Made by a program: the position numbers and the translations under genes
Shown: positions 57,329 to 64,000 of the stretch, piece by piece
How positions within the stretch are numbered: position 1 is the stretch's first letter
Layout: every line of letters begins with the position of its first letter
Assembly: GCF_008369445.1 (NCBI RefSeq)
Contig: NZ_VTWH01000003.1
Span: 372,001-436,000 of the forward strand
Origin: Aureimonas fodinaquatilis
GTDB taxonomy: Bacteria; Pseudomonadota; Alphaproteobacteria; Rhizobiales; Rhizobiaceae
DNA length: 64,000 nucleotides
Direction of reading: 5' to 3'
Notes under the pieces: generated by a model
The model's input: the letters and a program-made list of their open reading frames with translations, nothing else
Told to the model about the DNA's origin: nothing
Databases searched by the model: none

Positions 57329-60300
57329 ATGGCAATGGCATCGATTGAGTTGGAAAAGCAGGATCAGGTCCGGCAACGGAGCGGGACCATGTTGGCGGGA
57401 GGAGTGGCCCTTCTGGGCCTGGCCGTCTATCTGGCGGCGGCTTTGGCCACGTGGAATGTGGCAGACCCTTCCTTCAGCCAGTCCAACAGCAACGACGTCA
57501 CCAATATGGCTGGCGCTTCCGGAGCCATTGTTGCCGACCTTCTGATGCAGATCTTCGGACTTGCTTCTGTGCTGGCGGTGGTTTTGCCATTCGTCTGGGG
57601 CGGAATGCTGCTTTCTGGACGGCGCCTCAGCGCGTTGGGTCGCCGAGGCTGGTTTGCCATTGGCGGCATGGTCCTGGCGGCGACTGCGCTAGGGTGCTTC
57701 GGTACGCCAGCAATGTGGCCGCTGCCAATCGGACTGGGCGGCGTTGCCGGTGATGTTGTTCTGAAATTTCCTGCGCTGGTAACGGGTGCTTATCCCTCTG
57801 GCCTGGCAGGCGGCATTCTGGGTGTCGTGCTGATGGTGCCCGCCGGCTGGATGTTTTTGCAGGGCACGGGCCTTGTCGGTCGGGAAACGACTGGCGAACG
57901 AGGGGCAGGGCGCAAAGGCGTCGAACCCGCCGCCATGCGCAGCGCACAGTCCCGGCAGACCATGGTTGATGAAGACGAGGAGCGGGTGGGCCGGTGGCAG
58001 CTCGTGGCAGGTGCGGTCGGGCATCTGTTGTATTCGGTTCGCTCCAACCTGCGTCGCCCTCAGCCCAGGGCAGCCAATAATGTGGTGCGGCGCGAGCCTG
58101 TAACACAAGGCAACTGGCAGGAGCCGGTGCCAATGGCGCCGCGCGCAGCGCCGCAAAGAGAAATCCGGGTGGTGGACCCGCGCCCGTTTGATGGTGGATC
58201 GCCGGATTTCCCGCCATTCGATATGCCCGAATATGACGAATTTGGTTATGAGCCGGCACCGGCAAGCGCCCGTGCCGCTGCGCCAGCTGCGCATTATGCG
58301 CCGCAGGTAGAGCCCGCCGACCGGGCGCAGGCCTATGCTGAGCCCGCGGTTGAAATGCCGGTAATGGAGCCCCCGCGCCGCATGGTAGATACCAGCCGCG
58401 CCACTGTGCGTCAGGGACGCAGCGACTGGAACGGATCTTACGCCAGCACCCGCCTTGGCAAGCGCCGGGGCGAGGTGGATGAACCCGAATTGTCGCAGGC
58501 GCTGGAAGAAGCGTTCGAGCTGGACGAGCGCGAAAACGACGATGCGCATGAGGCGATGTTTGGCCAGTTGGAGGCCGATGATCTGCCAGAGGCCCACAGC
58601 GATTACGACCCGGAGGACGAGGCACCTTTCTTTGTGGACACACCTGCACCGCAAATGGCGCGTGAGGAGGAACGAGTGTCGCCGGTCGCGCCTGGCCGTG
58701 AAAAAACCGGCGGTTGGCGGGACCTGATACCGGCCAATGTGGTTGCGTTTCCCGGCTTGGGACGCGGGCGCCAGTCGCTGCCGGAGCCGGCCAACCAGCC
58801 AAACCGTTCCGAACCGGTGTTCCCACCAGTTACCATGCCCGCCATGGAAGCCCCGGTGCGGGTTGTTCCAGCGGCGCAGCAGCAGGCACCCGTGCGTGCG
58901 ACTCGCCCGGAAAGGGTTTATCAGGGCCAGCCATCGCATGCCTACCAGCCTGAATTTTTCGAGCTGCCCTCCATTGGCCTTCTGACCCCACCCAAGGCCC
59001 GCACACGGGACGAAACTCTGTCGCCTGAAATGTTGCAGGAAAACGCCCGTCTGCTGGAGGGTGTTCTGGATGATTTTGGCGTCAAGGGTGAAATTATCGA
59101 GGTTCGCCCCGGGCCCGTGGTTACGCTGTACGAATTGGAACCGGCGCCGGGCATCAAATCCTCCCGCGTGATTGGTCTTGCGGATGATATTGCCCGGTCA
59201 ATGAGCGCCATTGCAGCGCGTGTGGCAGTTATTCCCGGCAAGAACGCCATTGGCATAGAGCTGCCAAATGCCCGCCGCGAAACGGTTTACCTGCGGGAAA
59301 TGCTGGCCGCAGACAGTTTTCAGCAGAACAAGGGCAAGCTGCCGCTGACGCTGGGCAAGACCATTGGCGGAGAGCCGGTGATTGCGGATCTGGCCAAGAT
59401 GCCGCATCTGCTGGTTGCCGGCACCACCGGTTCTGGCAAGTCAGTTTCGATCAACACCATGATCCTTTCATTGCTTTATCGTCTGAGCCCGGCAGAGTGC
59501 CGCATGATCATGATCGATCCGAAAATGCTGGAACTCTCGATCTATGACGGGATTCCGCATCTGCTGTCGCCAGTGGTGACAGATCCGAAAAAAGCGGTGG
59601 TGGCACTGAAATGGACTGTGCGCGAAATGGAAGACCGATATCGCAAGATGTCAAAGGTCGGCGTTCGCAACATTGATGGTTTCAACACGCGCGTTGCACA
59701 GGCAATTGAAAAAGGCGAAAGCATATCCCGCACCGTGCAGACCGGTTTTGACCGGGAAACCGGGGAGCCGATCTTTGAATCGGAAGAATTCGACCTGCAG
59801 CCTTTGCCATACATTGTGGTCATCATCGACGAAATGGCCGACCTGATGATGGTGGCCGGCAAGGAAATTGAAGGCACTGTGCAGCGACTGGCACAAATGG
59901 CCCGTGCCGCCGGCATCCACGTTATCATGGCCACCCAGCGTCCTTCAGTTGATGTGATCACCGGAACGATCAAGGCCAATTTCCCGACCCGGATCTCCTT
60001 CCAGGTGACCTCGAAAATCGACAGCCGCACAATTTTGCAGGAGCAGGGCGCAGAGCAGCTGCTTGGTATGGGTGATATGCTGTACATGGCTGGTGGTGGC
60101 CGCATACAGCGCGTGCACGGACCGTTTGTCGGCGATGCCGAGGTGGAGGCGATTGTCTCGCATCTGAAATCACAGGGCGTGCCGGACTATCTCGACTCCA
60201 TTCTTGAAGAAGATGACGAGGAAAGCGCCGGTCCTGCCAGCGCGGGTGGCGGCGGACTGGATGAATCGGCCGATCTTTACGATCAGGCGGTGGCCATTGT

Positions 60301-60463
60301 GCTGCGCGATGGCAAGGCGTCCACCTCCTATGTGCAACGTCGCTTGCAGATTGGCTACAACCGGGCTGCATCCATCATTGAGCGGATGGAGCAGGAAGGT
60401 ATCGTGGGGGCTGCCAACCATGCTGGTAAACGTGAAATCCTGGTGCCGACAGACAATGCCTGA
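57329..60463 (+). CDS. ftsK: DNA translocase FtsK
   Basis: A 1044-residue septal DNA pump. Four membrane spans lie in the first 190 residues (the first is [20 protein letters not shown]). A Pro/Glu-rich linker of about 340 residues follows, then the motor: alpha domain [20 protein letters not shown], Walker [15 protein letters not shown] near residue 697 and Walker [15 protein letters not shown]. The C-terminal gamma winged helix ([38 protein letters not shown]) reads KOPS sites and activates XerCD. The ATG at 57329 is preferred to upstream starts that lack family similarity. Confidence 0.96.
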   Translation: MAMASIELEKQDQVRQRSGTMLAGGVALLGLAVYLAAALATWNVADPSFSQSNSNDVTNMAGASGAIVADLLMQIFGLASVLAVVLPFVWGGMLLSGRRLSALGRRGWFAIGGMVLAATALGCFGTPAMWPLPIGLGGVAGDVVLKFPALVTGAYPSGLAGGILGVVLMVPAGWMFLQGTGLVGRETTGERGAGRKGVEPAAMRSAQSRQTMVDEDEERVGRWQLVAGAVGHLLYSVRSNLRRPQPRAANNVVRREPVTQGNWQEPVPMAPRAAPQREIRVVDPRPFDGGSPDFPPFDMPEYDEFGYEPAPASARAAAPAAHYAPQVEPADRAQAYAEPAVEMPVMEPPRRMVDTSRATVRQGRSDWNGSYASTRLGKRRGEVDEPELSQALEEAFELDERENDDAHEAMFGQLEADDLPEAHSDYDPEDEAPFFVDTPAPQMAREEERVSPVAPGREKTGGWRDLIPANVVAFPGLGRGRQSLPEPANQPNRSEPVFPPVTMPAMEAPVRVVPAAQQQAPVRATRPERVYQGQPSHAYQPEFFELPSIGLLTPPKARTRDETLSPEMLQENARLLEGVLDDFGVKGEIIEVRPGPVVTLYELEPAPGIKSSRVIGLADDIARSMSAIAARVAVIPGKNAIGIELPNARRETVYLREMLAADSFQQNKGKLPLTLGKTIGGEPVIADLAKMPHLLVAGTTGSGKSVSINTMILSLLYRLSPAECRMIMIDPKMLELSIYDGIPHLLSPVVTDPKKAVVALKWTVREMEDRYRKMSKVGVRNIDGFNTRVAQAIEKGESISRTVQTGFDRETGEPIFESEEFDLQPLPYIVVIIDEMADLMMVAGKEIEGTVQRLAQMARAAGIHVIMATQRPSVDVITGTIKANFPTRISFQVTSKIDSRTILQEQGAEQLLGMGDMLYMAGGGRIQRVHGPFVGDAEVEAIVSHLKSQGVPDYLDSILEEDDEESAGPASAGGGGLDESADLYDQAVAIVLRDGKASTSYVQRRLQIGYNRAASIIERMEQEGIVGAANHAGKREILVPTDNA

Positions 60464-60651
60464 GCCTTTGGGCTGATAGACCATGCATTGGCAGACCGTT
60501 TCTCGTTGGAACATCTGCGTTGCGTCTGCAGGTCAATGCGACGAACCAAAAAGGTCAGGCGATACCGAGGATCGAACGATCACATGAAACGCTCTGGGGC
60601 CGCTTTCCGGCCCTATTGCCGCCTTGGACACTCGGTATCATATACAGAGTG

Positions 60652-61299
60652 ATGAAACAGGAATTGAAAGCCATGCCGTTTCGCCGTGCTGTTAAATTGG
60701 GCCGCGCCGTTCTGCTGACCGCTCTAATGGCGCTGCCGCTGGCTGCGCCAGCCAATGCCCAGGCCACTGCGGTGGCACAGCGCGTTGCGGACCATTTTTC
60801 GTCCGTTCAATCCATGGCCGGCAGTTTTGTGCAGTTTGATGCCGCAGGCAATCAGACAGAGGGCAAATTTTACATTGAGCGGCCGGGCCGCATCCGCTTT
60901 GATTATGCCGGTACTCCCGTTCGGGTGATCGCCGATGGTCGCCAGGTTGCAATCAACAATCGAAAATTGAACACCTGGGATTTGTATCCCCTGTCCAGAA
61001 CGCCAATGAAACTGCTTCTGGATCGGCGGATCGACCTGTCGTCTGCCAATATTCAGAGCGTGCAGGAAGCACCGGATTTGACAACGATTGTCATGGGCGA
61101 CAAATCGATTTTCGGCAATTCCCGCATTACCATGATGTTTGATCCCAACAGCTACGAACTGCGGCAGTGGACAATCCGCGATGCGCAGGGCAAAGACACA
61201 ACGGTCATGATTTATGACGTGCAACAGGGCGTCAAGATTGACCCTTCTGTCTTCACCATTCCGTACAATTCAATTGCTCAGGGTCAGACCCGAGGCTGA
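60652..61299 (+). CDS. lolA: Outer-membrane lipoprotein carrier protein
   Basis: A 215-residue periplasmic carrier that takes lipoproteins from LolCDE to the outer membrane. The signal peptide ends APANAQA; the mature half-barrel includes MAGSFVQFDAAGNQTEGKFYIERPGRIRFDYAG, a typical LolA core, and TWDLYPLSRTPMKLLLDR. An ATG at 60673 is an alternative start (208 residues) with AGGA upstream. Position after ftsK is conserved across this order, which strengthens the call. Confidence 0.92.
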   Translation: MKQELKAMPFRRAVKLGRAVLLTALMALPLAAPANAQATAVAQRVADHFSSVQSMAGSFVQFDAAGNQTEGKFYIERPGRIRFDYAGTPVRVIADGRQVAINNRKLNTWDLYPLSRTPMKLLLDRRIDLSSANIQSVQEAPDLTTIVMGDKSIFGNSRITMMFDPNSYELRQWTIRDAQGKDTTVMIYDVQQGVKIDPSVFTIPYNSIAQGQTRG

Positions 61300-61302
61300 T
61301 TT

Positions 61303-62199
61303 TCAGGCCGTGTGTTTGCCTGAAGCAAGAAAAAAGCCCAGAAACTCCGCAAGCACAGCGTCCGGCGCTTCCTCCACCAGGAAGTGACCGGAATCGAGTG
61401 CTTTTCCGGTGATATCCTCACACCACCGCTGCCACACCTCCATGACATCCGAGGTGGAGGGAACAGCGACGTCTCCCCACAAGACCAAAGTCGGCGCGCG
61501 GACCTTTTTACCCGCTGCCCGATCCTTTTCATCCATCGCCCGATCCAGCGTCGCACCGGCGCGGTAGTCCTCGCATGCGGCATGAATTGTTTCGATCTGG
61601 GAAAAGCTGCGACGATATTCGTCCAGCGCTTCCGGAGCGAAAGGCGCAAGGGACTTTGCTTTGGTCCAGCTGGTTATGGTGTGATCCAGATAAAACACCG
61701 GATCACTGGCAATCAGCCGTTCAGGCATTGGATTGGGCTGGGCCAGAAACATCCAGTGATAGGTTTTCATGGCTTCGGCGGCGTCCATGCGTTCCCACAT
61801 CTCGACAGTTGGCAAAATGTCCAGAACTGCCAGGCGCGTTACGGATTTGGGAGCGTCTATCGCCATTCGGTACGCGACACGGGCGCCGCGATCGTGTCCC
61901 GCAACGGCATATTGCTTGTGGCCCAAAGCCTCCATGACTGCCAGCATGTCTGCTGCCATGGCGCGTTTGGTGTAGCCGGCGCCGCCGCTGCTGTCAGGTG
62001 TGGATGATCTGCCATAGCCGCGCAAATCCGGAATGACGACGCTGAAATGCTTGGCCAGTTGCGGCGCTATGCCGGCCCACATGGCCCCGGTTTGCGGATA
62101 GCCGTGCAAGAGCAGCAAAGGCGGGCCTTCGCCGAAGGTGCGAACATGAATTTCAGCACCCTTGCCCGTAAGTCTCTGCGTCGTGAAATCGCTGAACAT
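61303..62199 (-). CDS. Alpha/beta hydrolase of the fluoroacetate/haloacetate dehalogenase type
   Basis: A 298-residue hydrolase. The nucleophile elbow is AGHDRGARVAYR with D103 in place of Ser, R104 and R107 for the substrate carboxylate; D126 (VLDILPT) and H271 (DSGHFLVEE) complete the triad. H147-W148 (TYHWMFLAQP) and Y211 match the halide-binding set of the studied enzyme RPA1163 (D110, R111, R114, D134, H155, W156, Y219, H280) with nearly constant offset. Start ATG 62199 follows GGGAG. It should cleave haloacetates, possibly the carbon-fluorine bond. It is convergent with lolA. Confidence 0.88.
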   Translation of the reverse strand: MFSDFTTQRLTGKGAEIHVRTFGEGPPLLLLHGYPQTGAMWAGIAPQLAKHFSVVIPDLRGYGRSSTPDSSGGAGYTKRAMAADMLAVMEALGHKQYAVAGHDRGARVAYRMAIDAPKSVTRLAVLDILPTVEMWERMDAAEAMKTYHWMFLAQPNPMPERLIASDPVFYLDHTITSWTKAKSLAPFAPEALDEYRRSFSQIETIHAACEDYRAGATLDRAMDEKDRAAGKKVRAPTLVLWGDVAVPSTSDVMEVWQRWCEDITGKALDSGHFLVEEAPDAVLAEFLGFFLASGKHTA

Positions 62200-62366
62200 T
62201 TCATCTCCCTGCAATGTGGCTGAGGAAACAGCCCGATAAGGTAGAGCAGGTTTTGGAGATTTGGGAAATGCGACAATCTACGATATTGCAAAGGCAACTT
62301 GCTGGCGGCAGCTCCGTGCGACATAAGGTCTGCGAAACCTTGCTTTGCTGCATTATCCCGTTGTTC

Positions 62367-62400
62367 AACCGATTCCTCTTCAACGGGAAATGCTCCAGCA
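62367..62400 (+). repeat. Dispersed intergenic repeat, copy 2
   Basis: It contains GATTCC then TCAACGGGAAATGCTC and matches the element at 53880-53916. A 7-base inverted pair, CCCGTTG (62357-62363) and CAACGGG (62381-62387), could fold in RNA. It lies within the region between the divergent dehalogenase and xthA genes. Confidence 0.4.
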
Positions 62401-62427
62401 ACATCAAACCCGGATTTGCGTGCACAA

Positions 62428-63231
62428 TTGACCTTCAAAATTGCCACCTGGAACATCAATTCCGTCAGATTGCGTTTGCCTCTTGTCGAAAGGCTGATAG
62501 CCGAACAGCAACCGGATGTTTTGTGCCTGCAGGAAACCAAATGCCCCAACGACCTGTTTCCGCTGTCGGCGTTTGAGGAACTGGGCTACCCCCACATCGC
62601 GCTGAACGGTCAAAAGGGCTATCACGGCGTGGCCACGCTTTCCCGGCTGCCGTTTGAAGATGTCGTCAAGCAGGATTTCTGCGCTGTTGGCGATGCCCGC
62701 CACCTTTCGGTAAAGGTGCAGATGGGTGACCGGCGCATTCGCGTGCACAATCTTTATGTGCCCGCTGGCGGTGACGAGCCGGACCCGGCCATCAATGTCA
62801 AGTTTCGCCACAAGCTGGACTTCATCGAGGAAATGCGCGCAATGCGCGCGTCCGGGGAAGCGGGAGCATCATCAATTCTGGTCGGTGACCTCAACATCGC
62901 GCCTTTTGAGCATGATGTCTGGTCACACAAGCAATTGTTGAAAATTGTGTCGCACACCCCGGTTGAGACGGAAGGCCTGCTGCGCATCATTGCAGAGGGT
63001 GGATGGCAGGATCTCGTTCGCCAGGCCATTCCGCAGCCGGAAAAAGTCTATACGTGGTGGAGCTATCGCGCAAAAGACTGGCTTGCGGCAAACCGCGGCC
63101 GCAGGCTGGACCATATCTGGTCCTCGCCGGATATCGCCCCCGCACTGGCAGAAGTTTCGATCCTTAAAGACGCACGTGGCTGGGAGCGCCCGTCGGACCA
63201 TGTGCCGATCATCGCGCGTCTGGCGCTCTGA
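62428..63231 (+). CDS. xthA: Exodeoxyribonuclease III
   Basis: A 267-residue Mg-dependent AP endonuclease and 3'-exonuclease. Active-site residues lie in KIATWNINSVRLRLP (Asn), DVLCLQETKCPN (Glu metal ligand), HNLYVPAGG (Tyr), LVGDLNIAP (Asp, Asn), RRLDHIW (Asp) and PSDHVPI (Asp-His). The start is probably TTG 62428, giving LTFKIATWN, because no ATG or GTG lies near the conserved N-terminus and upstream sequence is the dispersed repeat. It repairs abasic sites in DNA. Confidence 0.94.
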   Translation: MTFKIATWNINSVRLRLPLVERLIAEQQPDVLCLQETKCPNDLFPLSAFEELGYPHIALNGQKGYHGVATLSRLPFEDVVKQDFCAVGDARHLSVKVQMGDRRIRVHNLYVPAGGDEPDPAINVKFRHKLDFIEEMRAMRASGEAGASSILVGDLNIAPFEHDVWSHKQLLKIVSHTPVETEGLLRIIAEGGWQDLVRQAIPQPEKVYTWWSYRAKDWLAANRGRRLDHIWSSPDIAPALAEVSILKDARGWERPSDHVPIIARLAL

Positions 63232-63251
63232 CCGGTTGAGCGAGAAAAGCT

Positions 63252-63704
63252 CTAATCGTCGAAATAACGTGCGGCTTTATCAATCCGTGCGGTCAATTGC
63301 GAAAGCTCATCCGATATCTGGCTGTGAATCAGTGCAGCAATCTCGGGATATTCTTCCAGAATGCGACGGAACAATTGCCGCCCGATGCGGATGACTTCGC
63401 TGTCCTGCGTAGAGACAGCCGTTGAAAGACGGCGGGTTTCCGCAATCAGTGAAAGCTCGCCCAGTATTGCTCCCGGGCCCAGGCGGGCTTCAGGCGCTTT
63501 TTCATCCCGCCCGCGATGCAGCTCAATGAAACCGGAAACCACAACAAAGCCGGCATCTGCGCGGGAATCTTCGCGAAACAGAATTTCACCCGGGGTCAGC
63601 CAGCGATGCTCCGCACCAAACGCCAGAAGCCGCAACTGGTCGCGGGTCATGTTCGCAAACAGCGGTACGGTCCCGAGCAGGGCTATGTCGCTTTCCAGTC
63701 CCAT
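63252..63704 (-). CDS. Stand-alone cyclic nucleotide-binding domain protein
   Basis: A 150-residue protein consisting of a Crp-like cyclic nucleotide-binding beta-roll: LLGTVPLFANMTRDQLRLLA, ILFREDSRADAGFVVVSGFIEL and LGPGAILGELSLIAETRRLSTA (phosphate-binding cassette with GELSLI). It ends in a long helix and has no helix-turn-helix, so it cannot be a DNA-binding Crp. It may bind cAMP or cGMP and act on a partner. It is on the same strand as, and downstream of, no clear gene; the response regulator to its right ends 98 bases upstream. Confidence 0.85.
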   Translation of the reverse strand: MGLESDIALLGTVPLFANMTRDQLRLLAFGAEHRWLTPGEILFREDSRADAGFVVVSGFIELHRGRDEKAPEARLGPGAILGELSLIAETRRLSTAVSTQDSEVIRIGRQLFRRILEEYPEIAALIHSQISDELSQLTARIDKAARYFDD

Positions 63705-63801
63705 GGGCGTGGGTCAGTCTCCGTTGAGTTTCACATATGCTGATGTGAAACCCTACAGCCCATCTACTGCCAAACCGTCAACAAGTTTCGATATAATGCC
63801 C

Positions 63802-64000
63802 TTACGGCATTAATTTATAGCCGCCCGCTTCGGTAACGATCAGCCTTGCAGCGGAAGGCTCCGGCTCAATTTTCTGGCGAAGCCGATAGACATGTGTTTC
63901 CAAAGTGTGGGTGGTCACACCGGAATTGTAGCCCCACACCTCTTCCAGCAGCACGTCACGCGTTACAACGCGCCGATCTGCACGGTAGAGATAGCGGATG
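63802..64000 (-). CDS. OmpR-family response regulator (partial, C-terminal end)
   Basis: The minus strand from the right edge to a TAA at 63804-63802 encodes 65 residues of a winged-helix DNA-binding domain: [20 protein letters not shown] (alpha-2 and transactivation loop), [20 protein letters not shown] (recognition helix) and [13 protein letters not shown] (wing and end). This is the C-terminus of an OmpR/PhoB-type regulator. The receiver lies outside the window. Position next to xthA and the cyclic-nucleotide-domain gene is common in this order. Confidence 0.88.
   Translation of the reverse strand, partial: IRYLYRADRRVVTRDVLLEEVWGYNSGVTTHTLETHVYRLRQKIEPEPSAARLIVTEAGGYKLMP

Noticed and set aside
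1-64000. CRISPR arrays, insertion sequences, prophage genes, toxin-antitoxin or restriction systems
   Set aside because: No regular direct-repeat array, transposase, phage structural gene or recognisable defence protein was found in the window.

Overview
The window looks like about 64 kb of chromosome from an alphaproteobacterium, most likely of the Hyphomicrobiales (Rhizobiales). The evidence is a conserved core block (UbiH-type hydroxylase, tesB, glnK-amtB, ftsK, lolA, xthA, response regulator), DUF2849 and DUF934 inside a cys operon, many ABC importers and GntR/FCD regulators, and moderate-to-high GC. No rRNA, CRISPR array, transposase or integrase was seen. The genus cannot be fixed from sequence reading alone.

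Layout. Bases 1-2388 hold an iron/phosphonate-type ABC importer, cut at the left edge. Bases 2490-7539 hold a GntR-controlled monooxygenase-like gene and Ldh2-family dehydrogenase, divergent from an SsuABC/TauABC-type importer. Bases 7609-16523 hold an RpiR regulator divergent from a peptide-type importer operon that ends in an M20 hydrolase, RidA and an N-carbamoylsarcosine-amidase-like enzyme. Bases 16547-19245 are metE behind a cobalamin riboswitch. Bases 19273-24095 are an envelope sulfur module: a YeeE/TsuA thiosulfate-type transporter, a periplasmic thioredoxin, CcdA and a three-domain rhodanese. Bases 24158-27529 are an NMT1/THI5-type importer. Bases 27760-31978 hold an amidase, an FMN alpha-hydroxy-acid dehydrogenase, an alpha/beta hydrolase and an HpaI-type aldolase. 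Bases 32021-36600 are a polar amino acid importer with two ATPases and its GntR regulator.

Bases 36840-43635 look like a small genomic island at tRNA-Gly(GCC). The intact tRNA lies at the right end and a degenerate 42-base copy of its 3' part at the left end. Between them is one operon: a CHASE3-GAF hybrid kinase with three receivers, CheR, a receiver-less CheB and a receiver-kinase fusion, with no chemoreceptor.

Bases 43814-46325 are housekeeping genes (ProXp-type editing domain, CnoX-like thioredoxin, LON-domain protein, Trm112-like). Bases 46363-52222 are an assimilatory sulfate reduction operon of the APS-reductase type, whose CysN has an unusual membrane-spanning tail. Bases 52538-64000 are the conserved core block, including a sigma-54 promoter before glnK-amtB and a protein with every residue expected of a fluoroacetate dehalogenase.

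Three themes recur. The first is sulfur and methionine supply: sulfate reduction, thiosulfate-type uptake, sulfonate-type importers and B12-independent methionine synthase. The second is scavenging of small organic acids, amides and peptides by locally regulated ABC cassettes. The third is regulatory dyads: several good inverted repeats sit exactly at the promoters of these cassettes.
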